Assembly: GCA_022414725.1 (NCBI GenBank)
Contig: CM039462.1
Coordinates: 54,849,863-54,913,862, forward strand
Source of the DNA: Microglena sp. YARC
Taxonomy: Eukaryota; Chlorophyta; Chlorophyceae; Chlamydomonadales; Chlamydomonadaceae
Direction of reading: 5' to 3'
DNA length: 64,000 nucleotides
How positions within the stretch are numbered: position 1 is the first letter of the stretch; every line of letters starts with the position of its first letter. The position numbers were made by a program, and so were the translations under genes. Positions 1 through 10,575 of this stretch are shown here, in pieces. The notes under the pieces were generated by a model. That model was given only the letters and a program-made list of their open reading frames with translations. It was not told the DNA's origin and searched no databases.

Positions 1-2010
1 GATGGATGGATGGATGGATGGATGGATGGATGGATGGATGGATGGATGGATGGATGGATGGATGGATGGATGATGGATGGATGGATGGATGGATGGATGG
101 ATGGATGGATGGATGGATGGATTGGGGATGGTGGATGGGATGGGATTGGATGGATGGATGGATGGATGGATGGATGGATGGATGGAATGGGTATTGGATG
201 GATGGATGGATGGATGGATTGGATGGACTGGATGGATGGGATGCGATGGATGGATGGATGGAATGGATGGATGGATGGATGGGATGGATGGACTGGATGG
301 ATTGGATGGGATGGATGGATGGATGGATAGGATGGATCGGATGAATGGAATTGGATGGATGCGATGGCGGATGGATGGAATGGAGGAATGGATGGAATGG
401 ACTGGATGGATGATGGATGATGGATGGATGGATTGGATGGATGGATGGATGGATGGATGATGGATGGATGGATGGAATGGATGGATGGATGGATGGGAAT
501 GGAATGGAATGGATGGACTGGATGGATGGATGGAATTGGATGGATGGATGGATGGATGGAATGGATGGATGGATGATGGATGGATGGAATGGATGGATGG
601 TGGATGGATGGTTGATGGATGGATGATGGATGGATGGATGGAAGGATGGATGGATGGATGGGATGGATGGATGGGATGGATGGATGGATGGATGGATGGA
701 TGGATGGATGGATGGATGGATGGACTGGATGAGATGGATGGAATGGATGGAAATGGGATGATGGATGGATGGATGGATGCGATGGATGGATGGATGGATG
801 GATGGAATGGATGAGAAGGATGGATGGATGGATTGGATGGATGGATGGATTGGATAAGGATGGAAGATGGATGGATGATGGATGGAGTGGATGGATGGAT
901 GGATGGATGGATGGATGGATGGATGGATGATGGATGCGACTGGATCGCGACTGGATGGAGCCGGAGGCATGAGATGCCGATGGATGGATGGCAAAGGATG
1001 GATGGATGGATGGATGGATGGATGGATGGATGGATGGATGGATGAATGGGGTGGTATGGATGGATGAGATTGGATGGATTGGATGGAAAATGGAAATGGA
1101 TGGATGGATGGATGGATGGATGGATGGATGGATGGAGGATGGAATGGATGGATGGATTGGAGATGGATGGATGGGATGGATGGCATGAAGATGGAATGGA
1201 TGGATGGATGGATTGGAATGGACCCATCGGATGGATGGATGAAGATGGAATGGAATGGATGGGATGGATGGATGGGATGGATGGATGGATGGAAATGGAT
1301 GGATGGATGGATGGATGGAGGATGGAATGGATGGATGGATGGATGGATGGATGGAATGGATGGAATGGATGGATGGGATGGATGGATGGAATGGGATGGA
1401 TGGATGGATGGATGGATGGATAGGATGGATGGACGATGATGGAATGGATGGAATGGATGGACTGATGGATAGGATGGATGGATGGATGATGGATGGAGGA
1501 TGGATGGATGGATGGAATGGATGGATGGATGGACTGATGGAGTGATGGTATGGAATGGATTGGATGGCATGGATTGGATGGACTGGATGGATGGACATGG
1601 AATTTGGTTATGGATGGATGGATCGGATGGAATGGATGGATGGATGGATGGATGGGAATGGATGGATGATGGATGGATGGATGGATGGATAGATGGAATG
1701 GATGGGATGGATGGATGGATGGATGGATGGATGGATTGGAGTGGATGGATGGCTGGATGGATTGGATGGATAGGATGATGGCTGGATGGATGGATGGATG
1801 GATGGATGGATGGATGGATGGATGGAATGAGATGGATGGATGGATGGATGGACTGATTGATGGAATGGATTGGATGATGATGGATGGATATGGATGGATG
1901 GATGATGGATGGATGTGGATGGATGCGATGGAATTGTGATCCGGATGGATCTGGATGGATGGGTTGGACTTGGATGGATAGGATGGGATGATGGATCAGG
2001 GAACGTTTAC
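1..2010. repeat. (ATGG)n tetranucleotide satellite
   Basis: About 2 kb of near-continuous GGAT/ATGG units, starting at the window edge so its full length is unknown. The first 120 bases are almost perfect. Later parts carry single-base insertions, deletions and substitutions (GGAAT, GGGAT, GACTGG) that shift phase. The array fades out near 1990-2010. Open frames of Met-Asp-Gly-Trp repeats here come from the repeat and are not genes. Confidence 0.97.
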
Positions 2011-2385
2011 ATTGGTTTCGAAGTTGGTTAACACCGCTAGGCGACGCGTGGTCGAATTGCTGATGAAGGGGTTTCGTCGATGCACATGTAATGGAACCGA
2101 CCAGCGAGCAAAGTAATATTTTCCAAAGGCAACGGGTCCTCCCGACCCGGAACCAGGGCTCCGCTGTACGCCGCAAGGAACGGATCTGTCCGAAAATGTA
2201 CAACGTCATCACGTGGTACATGATACACCAACCGATTTCTACCACTCGAAGAGTCCGTGACGGACTTCTAGAGGAGGGAAGAGTGTAACGGCATGGCTCG
2301 TCCCACGTATATGTACTAGGAATGAGTACTCGGACAATCAAATAATGAACTCCTTTGACGAGTGTAACGATTCCAATTCGATACA
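2011..2385 (+). mobile_element. possible Gypsy 3' end / LTR remnant
   Basis: Unique-looking sequence squeezed between two ATGG arrays. A purine-rich stretch at about 2270-2284 is followed directly by TGTAACGG at 2286. The same order, purine tract then TGTAACGG, starts the 3' LTR of the chromovirus at 41212. A second TGTAACG lies at 2363. I infer a short relic of a related Gypsy LTR whose 3' side was lost to, or overrun by, the satellite. No matching second LTR is visible, and no protein is recognised in the short open frames on either strand. Confidence 0.3.
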
Positions 2386-2430
2386 TGGATGGATGGATGG
2401 ATGGATGGATGGATGGATGGATGGATCGGA
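2386..2430. repeat. short (ATGG)n array
   Basis: Roughly eleven nearly perfect ATGG units, the same motif as the large array at the window start and separated from it by the retroelement-like segment at 2011-2385. The two arrays may once have been one. Confidence 0.95.
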
Positions 2431-2534
2431 TGGTAAAGCTTTGTTAATAGCTGCCTAGAGGGCCTCGTAATGCAATGAAACATTGAGCAAAGAGCCGAAT
2501 ATATCTTAGGGCTCTCAATTGGATTCTACATGTT

Positions 2535-3205
2535 TTGACAGCATCAAGTGTGATGTCCAGCTTGCGGCATGTGTGCGAGTATGGGGAACCAGCAAAAAAG
2601 CTTGTTGACAGTGCAGACACCATGCTACCACAAATTCCCCATATTGTATATAAACTACCGAAATGCGGAGACAATGTGCAGATACTAGGCAGGACAAATA
2701 TCAGCCATACTATTCTAGCTAAACAAGAATGCCTTATGAGATCAGCTTCTGAGAAGGTACCCTACCACTAGACTCTTTAGTGATTTGGCGGGCAGGGAAA
2801 ACTTTTGACTACTTAACACAATCGGGCAGGCCTAAATCAGTCAATTTGCGGGACCTAACAGCTGACTCCATAACAACGGCGCTTCAAACGGCCGTTAATG
2901 AAGGGCAACAAGACAACAAGGATCTCTATAGGAGTACTCTATATGTTGGGACAGATGGAGAACGACGCCGCACTTGCGCCTATAATTTCTGGCTCCAAGA
3001 TAGGCCCGTACCGGACAACATGTACTGACCCACTTCAGGTTAGGATCATCACAATCTGGCGTTTCTCCACAGACGAGGACCTAGAATAGAAAAGACACAC
3101 ATGGAATGCAGAGTATGCCCTATGTAGGTGATTGAGGAGGAATATCACTTTATATTTGAGTGCCCCCCTATCAACGAGAACGATTACGAAAAATAGGCAA
3201 TCTCT
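2535..3205 (+). pseudogene. decayed LINE C-terminal region
   Basis: Two short open frames (2535-2771 and 2780-3028) are followed by a broken frame that reads CRVCP, one stop, then EEEYHFIFECP (about 3105-3165). The Cys-x2-Cys ... His-x4-Cys spacing, with acidic residues before HFIFEC, is the zinc-binding tail common at the C-terminus of many LINE reverse transcriptases. Just upstream FRLGS, in another frame, fits the conserved segment that usually precedes it. Stops and frameshifts show it is dead. The earlier open frames are not recognised on their own and are included only by position. This tail is unlike the R2-type tails of L4 and L5, so it belongs to another LINE clade. Confidence 0.45.
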
Positions 3206-3560
3206 TTACGACGGATACACCCGGATACACCCGGATACACCCGGATTGAAGACCACCTGGATGTGTGGCAAAGGTTAACTAAGATTTGTAGCTATTGAGC
3301 TGCCCCATTTAATGGGTGTAGACTCGTGACATGTTTGTAGCTATGAGTTGGTAGCTATATGTTTGTAGCTGTGCGTTTTTGCTGATACTGGCCCAGCCGT
3401 GGACATTGCCCGTACCTGGGCACCCGGCTTGAAGACCAAATGGATGTGTGCAAGTGGGTAGCTATGTGTGGGTAGCTATTCAGCTGCAGGGCATCAACAG
3501 CTGCTTGTCTAAGCGGATGCTAATACTGGACTGGTCGTTCACATTGCCCATACATAGGGT
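3206..3560. repeat. triplicated decamer and diverged ~180-bp tandem duplication
   Basis: The decamer GGATACACCC occurs three times in a row at about 3214-3245. After it come two diverged copies of one block. Each copy has 'tgaagaccannTGGATGTGTG', then several GTAGCTAT motifs, then 'tgctgatactgg'/'tgctaatactgg' and 'acattgccc'. The copies start near 3246 and 3429. Repeats of this kind are common in LINE 3' regions, which fits the remnant just upstream. Confidence 0.6.
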
Positions 3561-4390
3561 AGTGAACATAAATTACACCCCCACTTTGATATTGGGAGAT
3601 ACTGACCAACAGATGAGCGACCTCTTCGGGTACTACTTCTTGCCAAATTGGTCAGCGCTTAAAGCGCACACACGTCAAATTGGTCAGCGCTTTGTAGTGC
3701 AAAAAGCGCAAAAACTGCGCACTGCACCCACACGGAAGTTGAAACTGCGCGAAATGCGCAAGTGGGGGACAAAAAGCGTGTGCGAAAATCCCCGTTGCCG
3801 TTGCGCGCTTTGTATAGTCACACCCCAACCTGCTTCGGAACATGCGACCTGAAGACAGTGGCCTCCTTCTTGTCGTCGTGTTTTAGGGTCAGGACAAGCC
3901 TGGCAACTAATAGACGGATTGACTGCTACATCTACTAGTTTCACTGGACATGCCCCTAGCGTGCTTGTATCACGCATTTCTGTTGGATATATGTAGTTGG
4001 AAGACGACAAAAAAATCAGCAAACAGAATGGCACATCACATTATTTTACATTCTCTTTTGTGCATGATGTTCATGAAGTCCTCTTGACTCTGTCAAGCCG
4101 AGGGCACATTTGGTGTCAAGGGAAATGTAATCATCACCATCATCAAAAACACTGGCTGCTGCCTGAGAAGTGCTGCCTGACAAAACTAAACCTTCAAATC
4201 ATAAGCACTAGCACGCAGCCTGGTATTTGTTTCTGCCAAACTAAAACATGCAAAGCAAATGAACTGGTAACGGCCTGACCCAGTGTTGACCATGAAACAC
4301 TCAGATGGTAGGTGATGGATGGCTGGTATTTGAAGACGGTGAGCAGCTTAGAGTTGGCTGAACAAACATTTAACATTCCAATATACTCCA
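3561..4390. other. no gene recognised
   Basis: A 15-base motif, AATTGGTCAGCGCTT, occurs twice at about 3648 and 3677, followed by several short GCGCAAAA/GCGCACTGC direct repeats to about 3760. The remaining bases hold only short open frames without recognisable domains. They lie downstream of the 3' end of the glycosyltransferase gene. Confidence 0.5.
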
Positions 4391-4665
4391 GGCCAGGGAT
4401 TGGTGGCTGGTCGCAGTAATCCTAGACTTCAAATGAGCAGTCCCCCCCCCCCACCCCCCCCCCCCCCCCCCTACACAACACACACTGTCTACTTTAGCCC
4501 AGGGATGGGTGGCTGATCACAATTATCCCGAACGTCATTGAGCAGGTCTTCCACTCCCCCCCCCTACACACACACAGCCACAAACAGATACACACTGTCT
4601 ACTTAGGGATGGGTGCTGGTTACATTACCTGAGCTTCACATGAGCAGGTCTTCACCTCATCACAC
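4391..4665. repeat. tandem ~105-bp copies of the glycosyltransferase gene 3' end with poly-C
   Basis: Three diverged units share 'AGGGATGGGTG...GGT', a short variable part, 'TGAGCAGGTCTTC', a C-run, and 'CACACTGTCTACTT'. They start near 4391, 4500 and 4606. The third unit overlaps the last codons and stop of the minus-strand gene, so the gene's 3' end appears to have been tandemly copied into its own downstream region. Two C-runs (about 4441-4471 and 4555-4563) interrupt the units. Confidence 0.65.
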
Positions 4666-6815
4666 AAAACCTGATGCATGTATAGCAAGTTTTTAAAATG
4701 CTTTGTGTGGTAGACACATAGGGTGGGGACACGGGTTAGTATTTCGTTGGTGAAATACGTCATATTGTTCTCCCAGCTCTCATAATGCTTGTACTCGTTA
4801 TCTTTGAAAACGACTTTCACAATTTCGTCAGGCCCGTACAGCTTGGTCCAGAAACCCATTAGCCAATCTTCATGATGGCCCCCGGCATACTTGGCCTCCA
4901 TACCTTCTGATACCTTGAGGAACAGGTCAATAGACCAGCCAACAAAAGGCCCTTTGAGGTACCAAGACATGCTTATTCCAAAGAAGACAAACTTGCTGCT
5001 GGCAAACTCTGCTGCTCGCTTCTCAGTCATCCATGTATATAGGTGTGGAAAATGGATGTATGCGTCATCGTCAACTTTCACGACATACTTGTAGCCCCCC
5101 TTCCATACACTTAGCAGCAGCTTGCGCATGGCCATGATTGCATGGAAGCCCTTCCCATCATTCATCGTTTCCATGGAGTTGACAAGAATCAGGTCGCCGT
5201 ACATAGCTTGTTCTGTGCAAGCGGTTTCAGGCAATAAGGTTTTGTCACTAGGGTAGCCAACCGCAAAAGCAACGTCGTAGTGCTTTGTGATGTTGTGGTA
5301 CAAATGCCGAATAGCCAACCTTCGCTCTCGTTCGTAAACTGGCATGTACACATAGAACAACCCCAGCTTGCCCCCTTTGATTCTCCAAGGACCACTCTCC
5401 AAACCCAAGCCGCATTCATACCTATACATGGGCGAGCTTGCTTTCTCTATCTCAGAATCATTCAGCCAGCGTTCCTTGTAGTACAACTCTACCAGTTTCA
5501 ACCGATTCTTATTTGCCTCATCTCTCACTTTTGAGTCCTTAGGGTCAAGCTGCTCCTCCTCTGCCGGGGCAAGGATTGAGTTGCCAGACTGGTTAGTCGC
5601 AGGGGCAGACCGGGGGAAATTTTGTGGCTGTTCTGATTCTTGGTCTAATGATTTTTGCTGAATTGCTGGGCTGGCAGGGGTTGAGGTATTGGTACAGTTG
5701 ATAGAAGGGGCAGATTCAATGTGTGGTTGTGCTACTTCTTGATTTGTTACTGTTGGCTGCGTTGCTGAGCTTGCAAGGGCTGTGGAGAGTGCATCTATGA
5801 GGGCGGTCATGTGCCCCAGCCCACGCACATGAAAGAAAAGTAACTCCTCGGCATGTGCCTGGACAATCTGTATTGCCTTGGCTATGTCCCCCCCCTGATG
5901 AACAAGAACATGTTGTTCAGGGGCAACAGCTACATCAATGATGGACAGTGGACCATACAAGCGCATCCACAGGCCAACCAGCCAGAGCTCATGGTGCACA
6001 CCAATCCATTTGGCCTCAACACGGCTCATCACATGTGTCAAAACATCCGAAGACATACCAATGAAAGGGCTCTTGTAGTAGTGCTGGATTCTGGGGCCAA
6101 AGAGGACGTATGGGGTTGACAGCTCAGCTGACTTCTTTCCGGCAGTGATCCATTGTTCTAGGTGTGGGAGGTGAATAAACGTGCCACCATCAACCTTGAT
6201 CACGTACTTGTACCCACCCTTCCAGACTGACTCCAACAGCTGAGCAAGGAGTTTAAGGAGGTGGAAAATCTGCCCCTCGTGCCTTTCTTTGCAATTCACA
6301 AGAAGCATGTCACCTGCGCGTTCTGCCTCTGCGCACACAGCGCTTTGTATCGTCACATTTTCTGCAGGAAATGCTGCAGTATATGCTCTGTCAAATTGTG
6401 AGTCAAATTGTGCATACGACTTGCGAAGCACTTCGCGTGGATGCTGGTAGCTAGCATGTGTCTGGACCACAACTAGGCCAAGCTTTCCACCCTTCAGCTT
6501 CCAAGGAGTAGCAGCACATTTCCAGTGGTTCTCACTATTGTTCAGCGCTAGAACCTCCTTCATCCCCTCTGTGTCACCCCATCCAGCCATTAGATCCTTA
6601 GTGTCTTTGATCAAGACCTCCTTCATCGCATCAGTGTAAGCAACACTAACTAATTGGCGAGCGAGTCCTCTTTTTATAGCCAGAACCTCCTCCAGAGCAT
6701 CAGTGTAAGCGACACTAACTAGTTGGCGAGCGTGTCCCTTTTGTATAGCCAGAACCCCCATTGTCTCCTCCTCTAGGTCTCCCCATCCAACCATGTGGTC
6801 CAAGGCCTCCTTCAT
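4620..6815 (-). CDS. tandem-domain glycosyltransferase family 31 (beta-1,3-galactosyltransferase-like) protein
   Basis: The open frame encodes 731 residues with two homologous GT31 domains. Domain 2 (about residues 468-700) has WKGGYKYVVKVDDDAYIH with the metal-binding DxD (about 580-586), FVGWSIDLF, and GHHEDWLMG (646-654), where GT31 enzymes carry the conserved acidic EDW/EDV motif. Domain 1 (about 99-300) keeps the same framework, but DDD has become DGG (KVDGGTFIH, about 207-215) and HHED has become HHEL, so it is probably inactive. Family members move galactose or GlcNAc onto glycans in the Golgi; the substrate here is unknown. The linker (about 330-440) is Ser/Thr/Pro/Gln-rich. The N-terminus repeats ARQLVSVAYTDA twice. 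No signal anchor is visible at this ATG, and a related motif (RAHQLASIAY) lies upstream at 6975-7005. The true start is therefore probably in an upstream exon and this ATG is only the first in the open block. This is the only convincing host gene in the window. Confidence 0.75.
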   Translation of the reverse strand: MKEALDHMVGWGDLEEETMGVLAIQKGHARQLVSVAYTDALEEVLAIKRGLARQLVSVAYTDAMKEVLIKDTKDLMAGWGDTEGMKEVLALNNSENHWKCAATPWKLKGGKLGLVVVQTHASYQHPREVLRKSYAQFDSQFDRAYTAAFPAENVTIQSAVCAEAERAGDMLLVNCKERHEGQIFHLLKLLAQLLESVWKGGYKYVIKVDGGTFIHLPHLEQWITAGKKSAELSTPYVLFGPRIQHYYKSPFIGMSSDVLTHVMSRVEAKWIGVHHELWLVGLWMRLYGPLSIIDVAVAPEQHVLVHQGGDIAKAIQIVQAHAEELLFFHVRGLGHMTALIDALSTALASSATQPTVTNQEVAQPHIESAPSINCTNTSTPASPAIQQKSLDQESEQPQNFPRSAPATNQSGNSILAPAEEEQLDPKDSKVRDEANKNRLKLVELYYKERWLNDSEIEKASSPMYRYECGLGLESGPWRIKGGKLGLFYVYMPVYERERRLAIRHLYHNITKHYDVAFAVGYPSDKTLLPETACTEQAMYGDLILVNSMETMNDGKGFHAIMAMRKLLLSVWKGGYKYVVKVDDDAYIHFPHLYTWMTEKRAAEFASSKFVFFGISMSWYLKGPFVGWSIDLFLKVSEGMEAKYAGGHHEDWLMGFWTKLYGPDEIVKVVFKDNEYKHYESWENNMTYFTNEILTRVPTLCVYHTKHFKNLLYMHQVLCDEVKTCSCEAQVM

Positions 6816-6832
6816 CTCATCAGAGTAAGTTG

Positions 6833-7012
6833 CTGTGGGGAGGAGTGGGGGGAAAGGGGTGGAGTGGGTGGGTTGGGGTTGAGGTGGGTGGGTGGGGAAG
6901 GGGGTGGAGTGGGGGGGAAAGGGGGTGGAGGTGGGTGGGTGGGGTGGAGGGTGGGGTGCGGGTGTGGGGGAGGTAAGCGATGCTAGCTAGTTGGTGAGCC
7001 CTACCACCCACC
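6833..7012 (-). other. probable intron or inserted CA/CCC-rich tract in the glycosyltransferase gene
   Basis: On the minus strand this is a run of CCCACCC/CACCC repeats ending in CCCCACAG at 6840-6833, a plausible splice acceptor. The codons after it read ATYSDE and join the first Met of the long frame. On the far side a diverged copy of the protein repeat (RAHQLASIAY) is encoded. The tract may be an intron, or a low-complexity expansion within one repeat unit. The donor site could not be fixed. Confidence 0.4.
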
Positions 7013-7415
7013 CCACCCCCCGTGGAAAACCCTGGCTTCTATCTGCTGCACTCGATGCCACCTGTCGCTCCGAAAGCCAGAGTGTTGGGAGCATCCCTCG
7101 CCAATGTTCCGTGCCTCGAATTTGTTCCTGATTCCCTACTGTGCTCCAAATGTGCCCGCGGCCTGACAGAGTCAAGGGGGGCGTATGGAAGATAATGTAG
7201 AAACCTTGGAAAAATAGAGTCTATCAGAACCCACATCAGGTACCCACCTGCCCACTTCGGACTAACCATGATGAGGGGCATTACGGGATGTAACTTCGGC
7301 GTTAGCTTGAGTTTTGAGTTTCTCAGCTTTCTGTGGGTCAAGTGGGGTGGCAACAGGTGCAACACAAGCCTGATTCCAGGACTGTGGTGAAGCACTGTTG
7401 TAAGGCAAAGCACCG
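7013..7415. other. no gene recognised
   Basis: Short open frames on the minus strand (for example 7039-7449) show no recognisable domain and run into the SINE, so I do not call them genes. The segment may hold upstream exons of the minus-strand glycosyltransferase gene, but I could not identify them. Confidence 0.4.
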
Positions 7416-7637
7416 CGGAGATATAATTTCGATCCGACGAATGGCTCAATATTTGAGCTCCTAGAAAGAACGAAGAAATTGCCGGGTTTGAATTCCCCCA
7501 GGTGCGATTTAGTGTTAGCGGTTGCTGTCAACCGACATGGTAGCTTTGTACAGGTAAAGTAGCAGCCCGTTCCCTACTGTCGTAAGACAGGGCTCCCTTA
7601 ATACCACGCCTCACCAGGCATTATCATTGTTTTTAGG
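7416..7637 (+). mobile_element. tRNA-derived SINE, copy 1
   Basis: The 5' part has RNA polymerase III internal promoter boxes in tRNA spacing: an A box at 7443-7453 (TGGCTCAATAT, with a GCTC/GAGC D-stem) and a B box at about 7484-7495 (GGTTTGAATTCC). The tRNA-unrelated body contains 'GCGGTTGCTGTCAACCG', 'CATGGTAGCTTTGT' and 'GGCTCCCTTAATACCACGCC'. The same order is found inverted at 12598-12800. The T for C in the B box (GGTTTGA) and the lack of a foldable anticodon arm show it is a retroposon and not a working tRNA. It needs a LINE in trans for movement. Confidence 0.8.
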
Positions 7638-9049
7638 GGGACTAGGGTGTAGAGCCCCCTGGAGTTTTGTATAGGATAATATCAGATAATACACAAATAT
7701 TTCTCCCCACACGCCTAATAAACCTGAAGAGGCGCGACTTGAAATTATATATGGATTCTGGGTCTTGACAATATGCCGAACACAATGGCATCCTCAGAAC
7801 TCGCAAACAGGAATTGTGTGATGGTCAAAATACTAACCCATTAACCCACCCACATTACCCACCCATACTCATCATTGAACCCATCCATACCACCGCATAC
7901 TCACCAACACGTACGCCATCATTACCACCCATACACATTCCCTGAGTCTTAAGTTGTGCCGATGAAACTGCCCTTGTCAACACAATCTCAATGGTGGTCT
8001 ACGCATATCATTTGGAGGCCTCAATACAAAGATATAAACAAACATGAGGAGGGCTGCCCCCCCCACCCCCCCCCACCCCACCCCCCTCCCCCTGAAAATG
8101 AGGTGCTCAGAATGACCTTACAAACGGGTCAACACATAGCAATTAATCTTGCAATTATAGCCCTATTATCAGTTTTGTTTTTTTGAATGACTGAACATTT
8201 TGAGGCCAGGGCTACTCCTGGGGTCCTTTTAATAAGTAAACCAAGTTTAGAGAACAATTTATATAAAATATGGCTGATCGTATATAGCTTGTTGCTTCTT
8301 GATGCCACCATGCTACACCACCACGACAGAAGAGCAGCAATCACTGACAGCCAGCGCGCAAAGCGAGATTTCTGACCGACGAGGAGAGGACCCATGAAGA
8401 CCAGCATCTGACGCCTATGCTACCATGGGGGTAGGGGGCTGCAATGCCTGCAAATGAACGCCAGGCAGCTAACCAGACCAGGCACAAAGCCAGTGGTTTG
8501 CTGCTATTTGCTGCTCACTCCCAATCTCAACCTGCTATCGCATAGCCTTCAATTGGATTGCTTGTACTTGCTGCTGCTGTTCGCCTATTTGGCTCTCTTG
8601 CGACTTTCATGGTAATTCCACTGCTATCTTTTACCCTTGCACCGATCATCGCATCTCATTACGACGTTCCCCTTGCATCAAGAACCCTGTCACACAATAT
8701 GCTACAGCCAGATCGCAACAGAGGAGGACGACAAATGGGCAGTTTTCGGGTCAACGGCTTGCATCCCCAAGTAGGTAACAATGCACATAGCAGAAGCTGC
8801 ATGGATGTGGCCTAGCAATTGCTACAATGGTCCTGAGCTCAATTTTACTGAGAGTGACAGGTCCTAATTAGTGAAGAAAGCAAGACTTTGCTCGCGCAAT
8901 TAATTATCTGAGTGCGAAGATCCGTTCATTCGCTGCAGAAAAGTGGCTGACCCTGCGCCCAATCTGAGATTTTCAGGTGGGCAGGACTTCCCAACCTTTT
9001 CTTTGTCACTTTCGCCTTTCGATACGAGCACATGCAACAGCTTGAGTGG
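7638..9049. other. no gene recognised; C-rich microsatellite
   Basis: The interval holds many ACCCA/CCCATAC repeats near 7840-7930 and a poly-C/CCCCA tract at about 8060-8096. The short open frames on both strands lack recognisable domains. A pyrimidine-rich stretch around 8550-8700 resembles segments near 9800 and 10960 in style only. Confidence 0.5.
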
Positions 9050-9435
9050 CGCAGAATAGAATGAAAGGGAAGAAAGGGGGTATGGCGGGGGGGCATTTTG
9101 AGGGGGACATGTGAATGTGGGTGGGAGTGGAGAGAAAGTTGAGGGAGGGTGGACATGGCTGGGTGGTGTGGTGTGCAAGGGAAAGAAACAGAGTGTGTGT
9201 CAAGGGAAGGGTCTGGGGAAGGGGAAGGAAGATTTAGGGGAAATTAGGGTATCATTTAGGTCATGCAGGTGTGCCGGGGGGTGGGTGTGCGTTGGGGGGG
9301 GGGGAGGGTGAGGGCATACAAGGGCGCTTCCCATTCTGTAACCCAGGCCAGGGCCCACGACCTGGGTGGGTGGGAGGTGGCCAACGGCCACAAGGGCTAC
9401 CATACTAGTACATCCATCCATAAATCCATCCATCC

Positions 9436-9462
<27 letters not shown>
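9050..9462 (+). repeat. G-rich dispersed repeat with CATN tail, copy 1
   Basis: The G-rich body (GGGGAG, AAGGGG, AGATTTAGGGG) ends with a conserved 3' block: GTAACCCAGGCCAGGGC, CCTGGGTGGG, GCTACCATACTAGTACAT. A (CATC)n then (TA)n microsatellite tail follows at about 9410-9462. The order matches copies 2 and 3. A body ending in a simple-sequence tail suggests a SINE-like or other retroposed element, but no polymerase III boxes were found. Confidence 0.65.
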
Positions 9463-9466
<4 letters not shown>

Positions 9467-10214
9467 AACATACTGGAATTCCCCCGCGAGCTGGCACTGG
9501 CTGGCTATCCGTTTTTTTGTGAAGCCGGGTTTTGGTTTAGGTAATCTACCGTAGCTTTACTGTACGACTAACTTCCCACCCAACTACCCACCCAGCAAAA
9601 ATTCAAAATGTCAACAGAGCAGATGCGCTAAGGATAGGAACCATGCAAACCAGCGCAGACATTTAGCAGATGCTGCTGTCCCACAGCAGCACGCGACGTA
9701 CAACCATCCTACAAGGGAAGCTCATACAACCAGTCCTAAAAATCAACACTAGGTTAATAATCGGACAAGACGTGACCCTTATGCTGCCAGGCAGGCTGCC
9801 CTGCTCAATTCGCAATTGATTTGTTATCATCCTCTGCACCAACGTCATGCCATCACTTTGTCTGGTTGGCTGGCAATTATTGCGAGATTTTTTTGAATTT
9901 CTTGAGACCTCCACATGCATACCTACCCTACGCGATCTGGCCCTTGCACCCCTCATCCAATATTTTTTCATTGTTTCAAGCATTGATACATCGGTTGCTT
10001 AGCATGTTGCGATAGACGACTGGCTGAAATTTCCTGGTCAAAATGACAGCTGCAGACCCAACTATGTTCCGTGCAAAGAAGAAGCTGCAGGTACGATCCT
10101 TTGCGAATTGGGATTAAGCGGTATTCTCAGCGAGTCAGCTTTCACAAGTTGTTGGCAGGTTGGATCCACAGCCTGCTCTTTATCCACTTCGTATTTCTGC
10201 ATGATATTGGCCCA
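9463..10214. other. no gene recognised
   Basis: This unassigned interval lies between two copies of the G-rich repeat. A 16-base stretch, GCAAAGAAGAAGCTGC (about 10073), recurs at about 11463, hinting that the flanks of the repeat copies are also partly duplicated. No domain is recognised. Confidence 0.45.
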
Positions 10215-10575
10215 CAGCTGGAGTGAAAGGGATGAGGTAGGGAGAAGGGGATTACACGTGCGTACTGGTGGTTGGGGAAAGAGAGAGTGGGGGGGGAGGC
10301 TCAAGGGTGACCCACTCTGTGTGGGAATGCCTGGGGCGAGGGAGGGGTAGAAAGATAAAGTGTGTACATGGGGTGGGGTGAGGGGCAAGGGGAGATTGAG
10401 ATATGTGTGGGCGCTGTTGTTGTGGCTTGGGTTTAGTTGGAATGGTATGTGTGTGATACATATGGAGGAGGGACATACAAGGACACAACCCGTTATGTTA
10501 CCAGACCAGAACCCAGGGCCTGGGTGGGGGGTGGCCACACAGCTACCGTACTAGTACATACATACATCTATATAT
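10215..10575 (+). repeat. G-rich dispersed repeat with CATN tail, copy 2
   Basis: The organisation is that of copy 1: a G-rich body with AGAAAGAT(A)AAGTGTGTAC, then ACATACAAGGAC, CCGTTATGTTACC, the palindromic CCCAGGGCCTGGG, CTACCGTACTAGTACATA, and an (ACAT)n tail at about 10554-10570. Confidence 0.7.

Noticed and set aside
6..1939. Many overlapping open frames of MDGWMDGW repeats
   Set aside because: They are translations of the ATGG satellite in every frame, with no start, stop or composition typical of a gene.
3448..3852. 134-residue open frame
   Set aside because: It spans short direct repeats, with no domain and no coding-like pattern.
7442..7496. Possible tRNA gene
   Set aside because: Only the A and B boxes fit. 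The anticodon arm and acceptor stem do not fold, and the body is shared with an inverted copy, so it is a SINE head.
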